Origin: HyVt-443 sp964544655
GTDB lineage: Bacteria > Pseudomonadota > Gammaproteobacteria > Chromatiales > Chromatiaceae
Length of the DNA: 64,000 nucleotides
Direction of reading: 5' to 3'
NCBI GenBank assembly: GCA_964544655.1
Contig: CAZJCM010000008.1
Coordinates: 1-64,000, forward strand
The position numbers and the translations under genes are program-made. This document shows positions 53,340-61,213 of this stretch, one piece after another. Within the stretch, counting starts at the first letter, position 1; every line of letters begins with the position of its first letter. Below the pieces are notes generated by a model that was given only the letters and a program-made list of their open reading frames with translations, did no database searches and had not been told where the DNA came from.

Positions 53340-54280
53340 AGTAACTGGGTGGGGAGCAGTTGCATGCCACCGTTGTCGCTGACCATGAAGAAGCGGTTGC
53401 CCTGTGTGCGGGTCAGCCCCTCGAAGTTGTTGATCACCCAGCCTTCGCCGCTGTCGAAACGGGCCACCACCCGGGCGGTTAACACCTGGTTCCTGTTCTC
53501 TTTCGTCGGCTGGATGTGGGAGAGGGTGATGACCCAGGGGATGAAGGGGAAATCGAAGGCCCGCTCCAGTACCAGCAGCTCGCCATCCGGCAGGGCCTCG
53601 AGAGCGACCAGGGAGCCCTTGTGCTCGAAGGGTTGGTACAGCCACTTGTCACCCCGGGCATTGAAGAGGGGGATCGGTTGGTCGTCGCGGAGGCGTTCCG
53701 GGCCGGTCATCAGGCCCAGTGTCGGGTGTAGTGTAAGGGCTTCCAACCCCTTGTTCTTACCGGTGAAGAGGCGTGAATCACGCAGTGGTGCGGGCCGTTT
53801 CAGTTTGTTTATATATCGGCCGCTGGTGCTGTAGCGAACCAGCCGGTGCTGGCCCTCGAAGGAGACCAACAGCTGGCTGTCGCCCCGTATCCCGTTGCGC
53901 CCATGCTCCAGCGCCAGGCCTTCTGCGTCGCGCCGGTATTTGCGTAGCCGCTTCCCTTTCGCGTTGCGCAGGGCGTGACTCGCCAGCAGCTCACACCCCA
54001 CCAGCCGGCCCTGCTCGAAGCGCGGGCGCAGATGTAACAGCTGGCCGCGATCGGTGATGCCGTAGAGGATCCCTTCGTCCGCATCCCAGGCCAGGTCGGA
54101 CAACTCCGCCAGGGCGGGATCACCGTTCAGCACCAGGGTTCCAAGCAGGCGGATGCCCATGAACCGATCGCCGGTGGTGAACTGCTCTGACAGCTCGATC
54201 GGATGTCCCACCTCGGATGCCAGGGCGGACAGGGGGGAACAGAGCAAGAGGCAGAGGAGCAGTGACCTGGGGATAGACAT
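53318..54280 (-). CDS. Esterase-like / phytase-like family secreted protein
   Basis: The 320-aa protein from the ATG at 54280 has a signal peptide (MSIPRSLLLCLLLCSPLSALAS) and the pattern of the 'esterase-like activity of phytase' family. A propeller-like sequence includes LSDLAWDADEGILYGITDRGQ, DAEGLALEHG, NKGLEALTLHP and NNFEGLTRTQGNRFFMVSDNGG. Members are annotated by weak similarity, so the activity is unproven. It is convergent with tesA (22-bp overlap) and divergent from the MotA-like gene. Confidence 0.8.
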   Translation of the reverse strand: MSIPRSLLLCLLLCSPLSALASEVGHPIELSEQFTTGDRFMGIRLLGTLVLNGDPALAELSDLAWDADEGILYGITDRGQLLHLRPRFEQGRLVGCELLASHALRNAKGKRLRKYRRDAEGLALEHGRNGIRGDSQLLVSFEGQHRLVRYSTSGRYINKLKRPAPLRDSRLFTGKNKGLEALTLHPTLGLMTGPERLRDDQPIPLFNARGDKWLYQPFEHKGSLVALEALPDGELLVLERAFDFPFIPWVITLSHIQPTKENRNQVLTARVVARFDSGEGWVINNFEGLTRTQGNRFFMVSDNGGMQLLPTQLLYFELLP

Positions 54281-54409
54281 GGTATTGCACTGGGTCCGGT
54301 GTGATTTTGTATGTATTTTGGCTCGGGCGGTTATGGTATGTTCTGATGAAAGAACCTTAACAGAGTGGTGGTGTCGTTCCCAGCCACTCCATGATGCCAG
54401 GGCTGCCGT

Positions 54410-55264
54410 ATGAGTAATCCAAGACATACCCTCTTCTGGATGGTTATCTATCTGTTGATCGTCGCTGCCGTCTGCGCCCTCCTGTACGAACCGCTGAAGA
54501 GCGCCTTCATGGCCAACTGGGTGTTCAACGCCGTGATCAGCGGTGTGTTGCTGGTGGGGATCTGGATCACTTTCCGCCAGGTGCTGATCCTGCGGCCGGA
54601 ACTGGAATGGATCAAGGTGTTTCGTACCGGCCAGACCGGTCTCTCCCTGAAGCGTGAACCGCGCTTGCTGAAACCGTTGGCGAAGAACCTGGACGTGCAC
54701 GTGAAACACGACCGGTTCACGATGTCAGCCCTCTCGTTGCGGACGGTGTTGGATGGTATCCGCACCCGGCTCGATGAATCCCGGGAGATCTCCCGCTACA
54801 TGATCGGGCTGCTGGTCTTCCTCGGCCTGCTCGGCACCTTCTGGGGGCTGCTCGGGACCATCGATGCGGTGGGTAGCGTGATCCTGGGGCTGGAGGTGGG
54901 AGAGGGCGATTTCGCCCAGGTGTTCGCCAACCTCAAGGCGGGGTTGATGAAGCCTCTGTCCGGCATGGGCACCGCCTTTAGCTCGTCCCTGTTCGGACTT
55001 GGCGGCTCCCTGATCTTGGGTTTTCTCGACATCCAGGCGGGGCACGCCCAGAACCGCTTCTATGATGGCCTCGAAGAGTGGCTCTCCGGCCTCACCCATC
55101 TGATCGACGAGCCGGACAGTATCGAGGAGGTGGCCATGACCTCCAGTGCCTTCAAGCCCAATGAATTGACCGATATGGTGCTTGAGTTGCGGAAGGAGAA
55201 TGAGCGCCTGCGCCGGCAGTTGGAAGGGGCTGATGGCGGCGAGGCCGAAGGCCGGCAAGGGTAG
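54410..55264 (+). CDS. MotA/TolQ/ExbB-family proton channel protein
   Basis: The 284-aa inner membrane protein has two N-terminal membrane segments (about residues 9-28 and 37-55), a cytoplasmic loop, and a second pair (about 127-150 and 172-200). The second pair carries the family signature: LGLLGTFWGLLGTIDAV, then LKAGLMKPLSGMGTAFSSSL and GLGGSLILGFLDI. A short coiled coil ends the protein. It is not next to flagellar genes. With the OmpA-like protein 8 bp downstream it forms a stator-like pair that uses ion flow. It is shorter than ZorA of Zorya systems. Confidence 0.85.
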   Translation: MSNPRHTLFWMVIYLLIVAAVCALLYEPLKSAFMANWVFNAVISGVLLVGIWITFRQVLILRPELEWIKVFRTGQTGLSLKREPRLLKPLAKNLDVHVKHDRFTMSALSLRTVLDGIRTRLDESREISRYMIGLLVFLGLLGTFWGLLGTIDAVGSVILGLEVGEGDFAQVFANLKAGLMKPLSGMGTAFSSSLFGLGGSLILGFLDIQAGHAQNRFYDGLEEWLSGLTHLIDEPDSIEEVAMTSSAFKPNELTDMVLELRKENERLRRQLEGADGGEAEGRQG

Positions 55265-55272
55265 TCGCCGAG

Positions 55273-56550
55273 ATGCTTGCAAGCCGCCGTCGCAGCAGGA
55301 GTTCGATCAATGTCTGGCCGGGCTATGTGGATGCCCTGTCGGCCCTGCTGATGCTGGTCATCTTCACCCTGTTGATCTTCACCCTGGCCCAGGTGTTCCT
55401 GGCCGAGACCCTCTCCAACCGGGATCGGGAGTTGGATGAACTCAATGCCCGGCTGGCGGAGATCACCAGTCTGCTGGCCCTGGAGCAGGAGCGCAGCAGC
55501 AGACTGGACGCCCAGGTCAAGCATGTCTCCGAGGCCTATAGCACCAGTCTGGAGAAACAGTTCGATCTGATGGGGCAGGTGGACGAGCTCAACGCCCGGC
55601 TGGCGCAGGACCGGGAGAAGATCGAGCAGCAACTGCGCACCCTGGCCTCTTTGCAGCAGGATATCGTCGCCCTGCGTACCTTGCGGCAGAAACTGGAACA
55701 GGATATCAGTCGCCTCTCTGGCTCTCTGGCGGGCAGCCGGGGAGAGGTTGCACTACTGCGTGACCGGACCAAATCCCTAAAGGCAGAACTGGCAGACGAA
55801 CAGGAGCGCACCCTGCTGGCCCAGGCGGAGATCAAGCGTAAGCAGGTGCGTATCGATGAGCTGTTTGCCATTGCCGCGGCCGGCAGGCAGGCACTGTCCG
55901 AAGAAAAAGAGCTGTCCACCAAGGCCCAGGCTCAGGTGGCGCTGCTGAACCAGCAGATCACCGCTCTGCGGGAACAGTTGTCGGTGATCAGCAAGGCCCT
56001 GAAGCTGTCGGAGGAAAAGGGCGAGATCCAGCAGGCGAAGCTGGCGAATATGAGCAAACGGCTCAACCTGCTACTGGCCAAGCAGGTGAGTCAGTTGGAG
56101 AAGTATCGTTCGGAATTTTTCGGTCGCCTGCGCGAACTGCTGGGGGATAACCCCAATGTGCGGGTGGTGGGAGATCGCTTCGTGTTTCCGTCGGAACTGC
56201 TGTTCGCCTCCGGCTCCGCCACTTTGGGCGAGCAGGGACGCCAGGGGCTGGCGAAGCTGGCGGTGACCCTGCGTGAGATCGCAGGACGTATCCCCGCTGA
56301 CGTGAACTGGATCCTGCGGGTGGATGGGCACACCGACCGCCAGCCGATCCACACCGCGGAGTTTCCTTCCAACTGGGAGCTGTCCACCGCCCGCGCCGTT
56401 TCGGTGGTGCGCTATCTGGTCTCCCAGGGTATCCCCGCCGAGCGTCTTGCCGCCACCGGTTTCGGTTCGTTTCATCCGGTGGATCAGGGGGATACGCCCG
56501 AGGCCTACCAGCGCAACCGGCGCATCGAGATCAAACTTACGGATCGCTGA
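55273..56550 (+). CDS. MotB-like protein with long coiled coil and OmpA peptidoglycan-binding domain
   Basis: In this 425-aa protein a basic N-terminus leads to one membrane segment, YVDALSALLMLVIFTLLIFT, with Asp20 placed like the proton-carrying Asp of MotB. A very long coiled coil follows (about residues 50-270, Glu/Leu/Gln-rich heptads). The C-terminal OmpA domain (about 295-420) has the diaminopimelate-binding segment VDGHTDRQPI, LSTARAVSVVRYL and NRRIEI. The pairing with the MotA-like gene suggests a wall-anchored, ion-driven machine; its partner or load is unknown. The coiled coil is far longer than in MotB or ZorB. Confidence 0.85.
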   Translation: MLASRRRSRSSINVWPGYVDALSALLMLVIFTLLIFTLAQVFLAETLSNRDRELDELNARLAEITSLLALEQERSSRLDAQVKHVSEAYSTSLEKQFDLMGQVDELNARLAQDREKIEQQLRTLASLQQDIVALRTLRQKLEQDISRLSGSLAGSRGEVALLRDRTKSLKAELADEQERTLLAQAEIKRKQVRIDELFAIAAAGRQALSEEKELSTKAQAQVALLNQQITALREQLSVISKALKLSEEKGEIQQAKLANMSKRLNLLLAKQVSQLEKYRSEFFGRLRELLGDNPNVRVVGDRFVFPSELLFASGSATLGEQGRQGLAKLAVTLREIAGRIPADVNWILRVDGHTDRQPIHTAEFPSNWELSTARAVSVVRYLVSQGIPAERLAATGFGSFHPVDQGDTPEAYQRNRRIEIKLTDR

Positions 56551-56616
56551 CCTTGCAGGAATAAGTTTCCATGGCAGCAGAACCTTGCCTGTTGGACAGC
56601 TGCCATCGTCGTCCCC

Positions 56617-56796
56617 TCAGTAGATCAGGTCTTCACGCTTGAATTTACGAATCGGTTCCCGTCCCAGGATGCTGTTCATGGTGTTGGGATCGTCGTCGAA
56701 GCCGCAGTGAGAGGTGGATGCGGTGGCGGTGAGCGCCTCACGGTTACCCGGATAATGACAGACCTCCTGTAGATGGCGCCACGATGGGAATGCGGA
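56617..56796 (-). pseudogene. Gene-like fragment, 59 codons without a start
   Basis: On the minus strand a frame with strongly gene-like codon use ends at the TGA 56619-56617; its C-terminal half reads GFDDDPNTMNSILGREPI and then RKFKREDLIY. It opens after a TGA at 56799-56797 and has no ATG, GTG or TTG except one internal Met. An AGGAGG lies within it at about 56763-56768. An ATG-ATG start in another frame at about 56804-56810 could join it by a single frameshift. It is either a decayed gene or a frameshifted small gene. The rest of the 453-bp gap 56551-57003 shows nothing recognisable. Confidence 0.3.
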
Positions 56797-57003
56797 TCAT
56801 CATGTAGTATAGCCTGGGGTTATTGCACCTCGTTCATCATGCGTGGCCGAAAAGTGTCGCATCGATCTCAGTCAGGAAAAATATCGTCTGGCATTGATCA
56901 AAAGCAGGGCGCTGTAATCTATGGGTGATAATATTGCCGCTCTGATTTGAAGATCGAGTGATGAACAGGTGGCTGTTTTGTCCAACTCCCGAACAGGTGA
57001 GAT

Positions 57004-57372
57004 ATGCGTCGTGTGAATCTGCTGATGTTGGCCGTGCCCATTCTGCTGGCATGGAGTACCCTGCTGCCGGCGGTGACCGACAGCCAGTTTCAGACCATCC
57101 GGACGTTGGGCATGCTCAACGGCGTGGCATTGCATTGCGGCTACCTGGAACAGACTCGTCGCATGAAGCGTGCACTGATCGAAAACCTGCCCAAACGCCA
57201 GGCCCTGGGTCAGGGTTTTGATGACGTTACCAATGAATCTTTTCTCCTGTTTCTCGAACAGCGGCAGCGGTGTCCCGGCCCTGCCACTTTCGCTGCACAG
57301 GTGGATGAGGCGATCGAGGCCCTGAAACAGGCATTTCCTGCCGCATCATCGACACAGAACCAGGCCAAGTAA
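57004..57372 (+). CDS. Small secreted protein, 122 aa, upstream of the ZnuA-Sco fusion
   Basis: The product has a signal peptide (MRRVNLLMLAVPILLAWSTL) and a mature helical region with two cysteines (C45 in LHCGYLEQTRRMKRAL and C90 in QRCPGPATF), likely to form a disulfide in the periplasm. AGGTGAG precedes the ATG at 57004. It ends 16 bp before the metalloprotein fusion and is almost certainly in the same operon, so a role in periplasmic metal handling is plausible. I do not recognise a named family. Confidence 0.75.
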   Translation: MRRVNLLMLAVPILLAWSTLLPAVTDSQFQTIRTLGMLNGVALHCGYLEQTRRMKRALIENLPKRQALGQGFDDVTNESFLLFLEQRQRCPGPATFAAQVDEAIEALKQAFPAASSTQNQAK

Positions 57373-57388
57373 CCAATCAGGAGTAATC

Positions 57389-58813
57389 ATGTGTAGAACA
57401 AGAGGTAATTTCTGTCGTTTCGCCCTCATCTTTCTGCTGATTCTGGGAGTGCAGACGACCCATGCGGCAGATGACGCATTCCGTGTGATCGCCAGCATCA
57501 AGCCTGTTCACTCGATTCTGGCGGCTCTGATGAAGGGAGGGGACGAACCGGAACTGCTGGTCAAGGGGGCGGCGACGCCCTACGACTACCAGCTCACTGA
57601 AGAGCAGAAACAACACCTGGCCAAGGCCGATCTGGTGTTCTGGGTAGGCCCGGAACTGGAGGCCTTTCTGCAACGTCCGCTGGCCGAGCAGGTGCCGGGG
57701 CGTGAAGTGTACCAAGTGCTGGATGACCCCCGTCTGAAGGTGTTGCCGAGCCGCCAGGACGAAGCGAGACGGGATCCCTATTTTTGGCTGGATAGCCGCA
57801 ACGGTCTGATTCTGATCGATGACCTGACCCGGATACTGATGAATGCGGATCCGGTGCGCGCCCATCTGTATCGTCGTAACCGGGATGAGATCTTTCGCCG
57901 GGCTGCAGAGATGGACCGGGTGTTGGAATACGGCTATCGCGGGATGAAAGGGGGAGTGGTGTTGCTCTATCACGATACCCAGCTCTATTTCGAGCAGGCC
58001 TATGCCATGAAGGCGGGAATGGTGCTGATGCCACTGCCGCCCAGGCCGGTGGATGCCGGCCGGCTGCTGCAGGCCCGTGCTGCATTGGCTGAAGGAAAAT
58101 TCAGCTGCGTATTGGCGGAGAGTGGCCTGCCGGAGAAGGAACTCTCACTGTTGACCGATGGCATCGAGGTCAATGTGGGTCTCCTGGACAGCCTGGGCAC
58201 CCGGCTTGAGCCCGGCCCGGATCTCTACATCAAGCTGATGGAATACAATACCGATGTGATACGTGACTGCGTGAAGCTGACCAAGGCGGATGCCGGGCAA
58301 GTGGAGGCGGAGCCCATTTCCACCGGGCAGATTGGTGGCCGCTTCCTGATGACCAGTCACAATGGGGCGCTGGTGACGGAGGATGACCTGCTAGGTCATT
58401 ACAGCCTGCTCTATTTCGGTTACACCTTTTGCCCGGATATCTGTCCCACATCCCTGCAGACCATCTCTCTGGCGTTGGATCAGCTGGGGGACAAGGCAAA
58501 GCAGATCCGACCCTATTTCATCACCATCGATCCGGAACGGGACACGGTGGAGAAGATGCGGAATTATGTGCAGTACTTCAATGATGATCTGATCGGTCTG
58601 GTGGGCAGTAAAGAGATGACTGATAGGATGGCAAAAGCGTACAAGGTGCGGTATGAGAAGGTGTTGGAAGAAGGTACGGATCCCGAACTCTACCTGATGG
58701 ATCACACTGCCAGCGTTTATCTGATCGGCCCCGACGGTAAATTCATCACCAAGTTCGCCCATGGTATCACGCCCCAGGCGATGGCTCAGCGGCTGCGGGA
58801 GTATCTTAAATAG
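57389..58813 (+). CDS. ZnuA-like / Sco1-SenC fusion metalloprotein
   Basis: The 474-aa protein has a signal peptide (about residues 1-26). Residues 30-295 resemble ZnuA, the zinc-binding protein of ABC uptake (VIASIKPVHSILAALM, ADLVFWVGPELEAFL). The His of the first ligand motif is Tyr65 in TPYDYQL and that of the second is Tyr131 in DPYFWLD, while the third, H195 in LYHDTQLYF, is kept. Residues 310-474 are a Sco1/SenC domain with the copper motif CPDIC (C348, C352) and the distal His439 in LMDHTASVYLI. No ABC permease or ATPase is adjacent. I infer a periplasmic copper or redox role, not zinc uptake. Confidence 0.85.
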   Translation: MCRTRGNFCRFALIFLLILGVQTTHAADDAFRVIASIKPVHSILAALMKGGDEPELLVKGAATPYDYQLTEEQKQHLAKADLVFWVGPELEAFLQRPLAEQVPGREVYQVLDDPRLKVLPSRQDEARRDPYFWLDSRNGLILIDDLTRILMNADPVRAHLYRRNRDEIFRRAAEMDRVLEYGYRGMKGGVVLLYHDTQLYFEQAYAMKAGMVLMPLPPRPVDAGRLLQARAALAEGKFSCVLAESGLPEKELSLLTDGIEVNVGLLDSLGTRLEPGPDLYIKLMEYNTDVIRDCVKLTKADAGQVEAEPISTGQIGGRFLMTSHNGALVTEDDLLGHYSLLYFGYTFCPDICPTSLQTISLALDQLGDKAKQIRPYFITIDPERDTVEKMRNYVQYFNDDLIGLVGSKEMTDRMAKAYKVRYEKVLEEGTDPELYLMDHTASVYLIGPDGKFITKFAHGITPQAMAQRLREYLK

Positions 58814-58835
58814 GCGCTATGGCAAAACCTGGTAG

Positions 58836-58908
58836 AGGGGCGGCGCAAGGCTAACGGGGGCAGGTATCAGGCAGAGAACCTTGCCTGACCCCGTAGCGCT
58901 TCGCCCCT
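58836..58908. terminator. Nested hairpin between convergent genes
   Basis: Three nested perfect stems are seen: AGGGGCG (58836-58842)/CGCCCCT (58902-58908), ACGGGG (58854-58859)/CCCCGT (58889-58894) and TCAGGCA (58867-58873)/TGCCTGA (58882-58888). The structure fills the gap between two stop codons and could act as a bidirectional terminator or 3' stabiliser. A T-run is lacking. Confidence 0.4.
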
Positions 58909-59676
58909 TCACCCCTGCGCTTGTGCGGTCGAATCCGGACCGGCCTGGGCCTGGGCCTGGGTGGAAGGGATGTCGAATTTTCTTACATCCACATAACCGC
59001 CGCTGGGACGTGCCAGCAGGTGGGGAATGACCTCGGCCAGCAGCTTGCTTGCTTCACGCGGGGAGGGCATGGCCGGTGTGCCCCGGGCCGCCCGTAGCCG
59101 CTGCATGGTGGGATAGCGCTCGGCATCCGCCTCTTCGCACAGATAATCCTGCATGGCGGTGTCCACCAGGCCGGGGGCCAGGGCCGTCAGGTGTGTCTCC
59201 CCGAACTCATGGGCGTAGAGTTGAATCAACATGTTGAGGGCAGCCTTGGACAGGGCGTAACACCCCCATCCACGATTGCTGTTGACGGCGGCGCCGGAGG
59301 AGATGGCCACTATCTGGTTTATCTGGATATCGCTCTCCAGCAGCCAGTCCAGGATCACCTTGTTCGACCAGGTGTTGATCTCCATCACCTGGCGAATCTC
59401 TTCCAGCGGTGTCTCATGCAGATCCCGGATCGGTCCCAGGATACCGGCATTGAGGATCACCAGATCCAGTGATGCCACACCTTGCAGCAGGTCGCCGAGG
59501 GCTACCGGAATGGCATCGAAGTCGGAGAGATCGCAGCGGATGTCATGCACGTCTCCCGCAAGATCGGTGCCGCGGCGGCTGATGCCATAGATGCTCCAGC
59601 CCCGGTCGAGATATTCTTCACTGAGGCCGTGGCCCAGTCCGCTGCTGTTGCCGGTGATCAGTATCCGCTGTTTCAT
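58909..59676 (-). CDS. Short-chain dehydrogenase/reductase
   Basis: The 255-aa SDR enzyme starts at the ATG 59676 (AGAGGA upstream). The cofactor motif is ILITGNSSGLGHG at the N-terminus; VILNAGILG is the NAG motif; the catalytic Ser lies in VAISSGAAVN, and the Tyr-Lys pair in YALSKAALN. Classical SDRs reduce or oxidise alcohols with NAD(P). The substrate is not indicated by the neighbours. The frame extends upstream into the repeat region without support. Confidence 0.9.
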   Translation of the reverse strand: MKQRILITGNSSGLGHGLSEEYLDRGWSIYGISRRGTDLAGDVHDIRCDLSDFDAIPVALGDLLQGVASLDLVILNAGILGPIRDLHETPLEEIRQVMEINTWSNKVILDWLLESDIQINQIVAISSGAAVNSNRGWGCYALSKAALNMLIQLYAHEFGETHLTALAPGLVDTAMQDYLCEEADAERYPTMQRLRAARGTPAMPSPREASKLLAEVIPHLLARPSGGYVDVRKFDIPSTQAQAQAGPDSTAQAQG

Positions 59677-59763
59677 GGTGTTCGGTTCCTCTACGGATAA
59701 TTGAATAAGTTGTAACTTGGGTTTCGGGGGCCGTTGCACTGGTCGGCGAGGGTTGCAGCTGTT

Positions 59764-59850
59764 CGAGGCACGCTGTGAATGCATCCCTGTAAGCTCAACT
59801 GCGGCATCCATGCCGCCGACGTTTCTTCCAGAAACACCCAGTATCAGGGA
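59764..59850 (-). repeat. MITE-like repeat, copy C (core only)
   Basis: Read on the minus strand, this region contains GTGTTTCTGGAAGAAACGTC, the core GGCGGC-atggat-GCCGC, then TTACAGGGATGCATTCACAG, closely following copy A (GTGTTTCTGGAG..., ACATGGATGTATTCACAG). The terminal AACTGTTCAG repeats are not evident. It lies in the gap between the SDR gene and the kinase gene. Confidence 0.6.
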
Positions 59851-59923
59851 CGTTCTCGAAAAGTGCCGGTAATTTTTGATTGTACCTATTCTACTTTGAC
59901 ATCTTCACCCGAATCCAGATGCC

Positions 59924-61213
59924 TTACAGGGCGGAGGCGATGAGGGAGGTCTTTTCCAGCCGCTCCGCCAGGGTGCGCAACAGTTCCTTGTTGAACTTGG
60001 TCTGCAGCGCGTCGGAGCCATCCTGCAGGGCACTGGTCAGTATCTTGATCACGGTCACATCGGTATTGCTCACCACGCTGGCGCTACGCGGGCGCTTCTT
60101 GCCGTGGATATAGGCCATTTCGCCGAAACACTGACCCGCCTCCACCATCCCCAACAGGGCATCTCCCTTCATGATCCGTGCGCCGCCGGAGGCGAGGACG
60201 AAGAACGAGCCACCGATCTTGCCTTCGCGCAAGAGTCTCTTGCCGCCAGGGAAGCGGTGCCACCTGGTGATACGCAACACCTCCCACAGCTCCACATCGG
60301 TGAAGTTGCGGAAGAAGTGGAGGCGTTTGAGGATATTGAACTTGCGCGTGTCCGAGACATCGTCCCCCGGCAGCTCCAGCTGCTCGTGTACCCTGGCCAG
60401 CTCCTGGGCCATCTGTGCCCAGGTGGCGAAGCGCTGTTCCGGCTTCTTCTGCAGACAGCGGTAGACGATCTCCTGTACCGGCTGCGGAATGCCGGGGCGG
60501 GCCGTGTCCAGCGGCAACGGGTCCGAGTGGGTGATGCGTTGGATCAATTCATACTGGTTACCGCCGGCATACGGCAGACGCCCGCTCAACAGCTGATACA
60601 TGACCACACCCAGGGAATAGATGTCCGCCTGGTGATTGATGGTCTTGCCGCTGATCTGTTCCGGTGCCATGTAGCTGGGGGTTCCCACTGCCTCTAAAAC
60701 CTGACTCAGTTCGGAGTCGGCCAGCAGGGCGCTGCCAAAATCGCTCACCCGGATGTCGGTGCCGCCGGTGGTGAGCAGGTTGGCCGGCTTGATATCACGA
60801 TGGATCAGTCCCTGCCGGTAGGCGTAGTCGAGGGCGTTGCAGCACTTGAAGATGATCTCCAGCACGCTGTCGATAGGCAGCAGTGTCTCCGGTCTGCAGT
60901 GGCGCTTGAGGTTGTCACCGTCCACATACTCCATGACGATGTAGTGCATGTCCTTGTCGGTGCCGGCATCGAACACGCTGACGATATGGGGATGGCGCAG
61001 TTTTCCCGCCAGGCTCGCCTCATTGATGAACATCTTTTTGAAGCGGGCGCCATTGACCGGATCGGTGAAGAGATTCTGATGCGCGATCTTTACCGCTACG
61101 GATTGCCCGCTAAAGGGATCCTCGGCCAGATAGACCGAACTGGTGGCACCACGGTCGATCAGCCTCTGGATACGGAATTTTCCGATATTGGTCCGGGTCA
61201 GCCCGTCAATCAT
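59924..61213 (-). CDS. Ser/Thr protein kinase fused to cyclic-nucleotide-binding domain
   Basis: The 429-aa protein starts at the ATG 61213. The Hanks-type kinase domain (about residues 10-275) has the glycine loop IDRGATSSVYLAED, the ATP lysine in VAVKIAH, catalytic LIHRDIKPANLL, VSDFGSALL and YMAPEQISG. The C-terminal cNMP domain (about 300-420) has the phosphate cassette-like FGEMAYIHGKKRPRSASVV. There is no membrane segment. This suggests a cytoplasmic kinase gated by cAMP or cGMP. Its start overlaps the upstream gene by 8 bp (ATGATTGA), implying coupled translation. Confidence 0.9.
   Translation of the reverse strand: MIDGLTRTNIGKFRIQRLIDRGATSSVYLAEDPFSGQSVAVKIAHQNLFTDPVNGARFKKMFINEASLAGKLRHPHIVSVFDAGTDKDMHYIVMEYVDGDNLKRHCRPETLLPIDSVLEIIFKCCNALDYAYRQGLIHRDIKPANLLTTGGTDIRVSDFGSALLADSELSQVLEAVGTPSYMAPEQISGKTINHQADIYSLGVVMYQLLSGRLPYAGGNQYELIQRITHSDPLPLDTARPGIPQPVQEIVYRCLQKKPEQRFATWAQMAQELARVHEQLELPGDDVSDTRKFNILKRLHFFRNFTDVELWEVLRITRWHRFPGGKRLLREGKIGGSFFVLASGGARIMKGDALLGMVEAGQCFGEMAYIHGKKRPRSASVVSNTDVTVIKILTSALQDGSDALQTKFNKELLRTLAERLEKTSLIASAL

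Noticed and set aside
54410..56550. Zorya anti-phage system
   Set aside because: Only the MotA-like and OmpA-like parts are present. ZorA's long cytoplasmic tail and ZorC, ZorD or ZorE are missing; the neighbours are unrelated.
57389..58813. Plain zinc ABC-transporter binding protein (ZnuA)
   Set aside because: No permease or ATPase is adjacent, two ligand histidines appear replaced, and a Sco1 domain is fused at the C-terminus.
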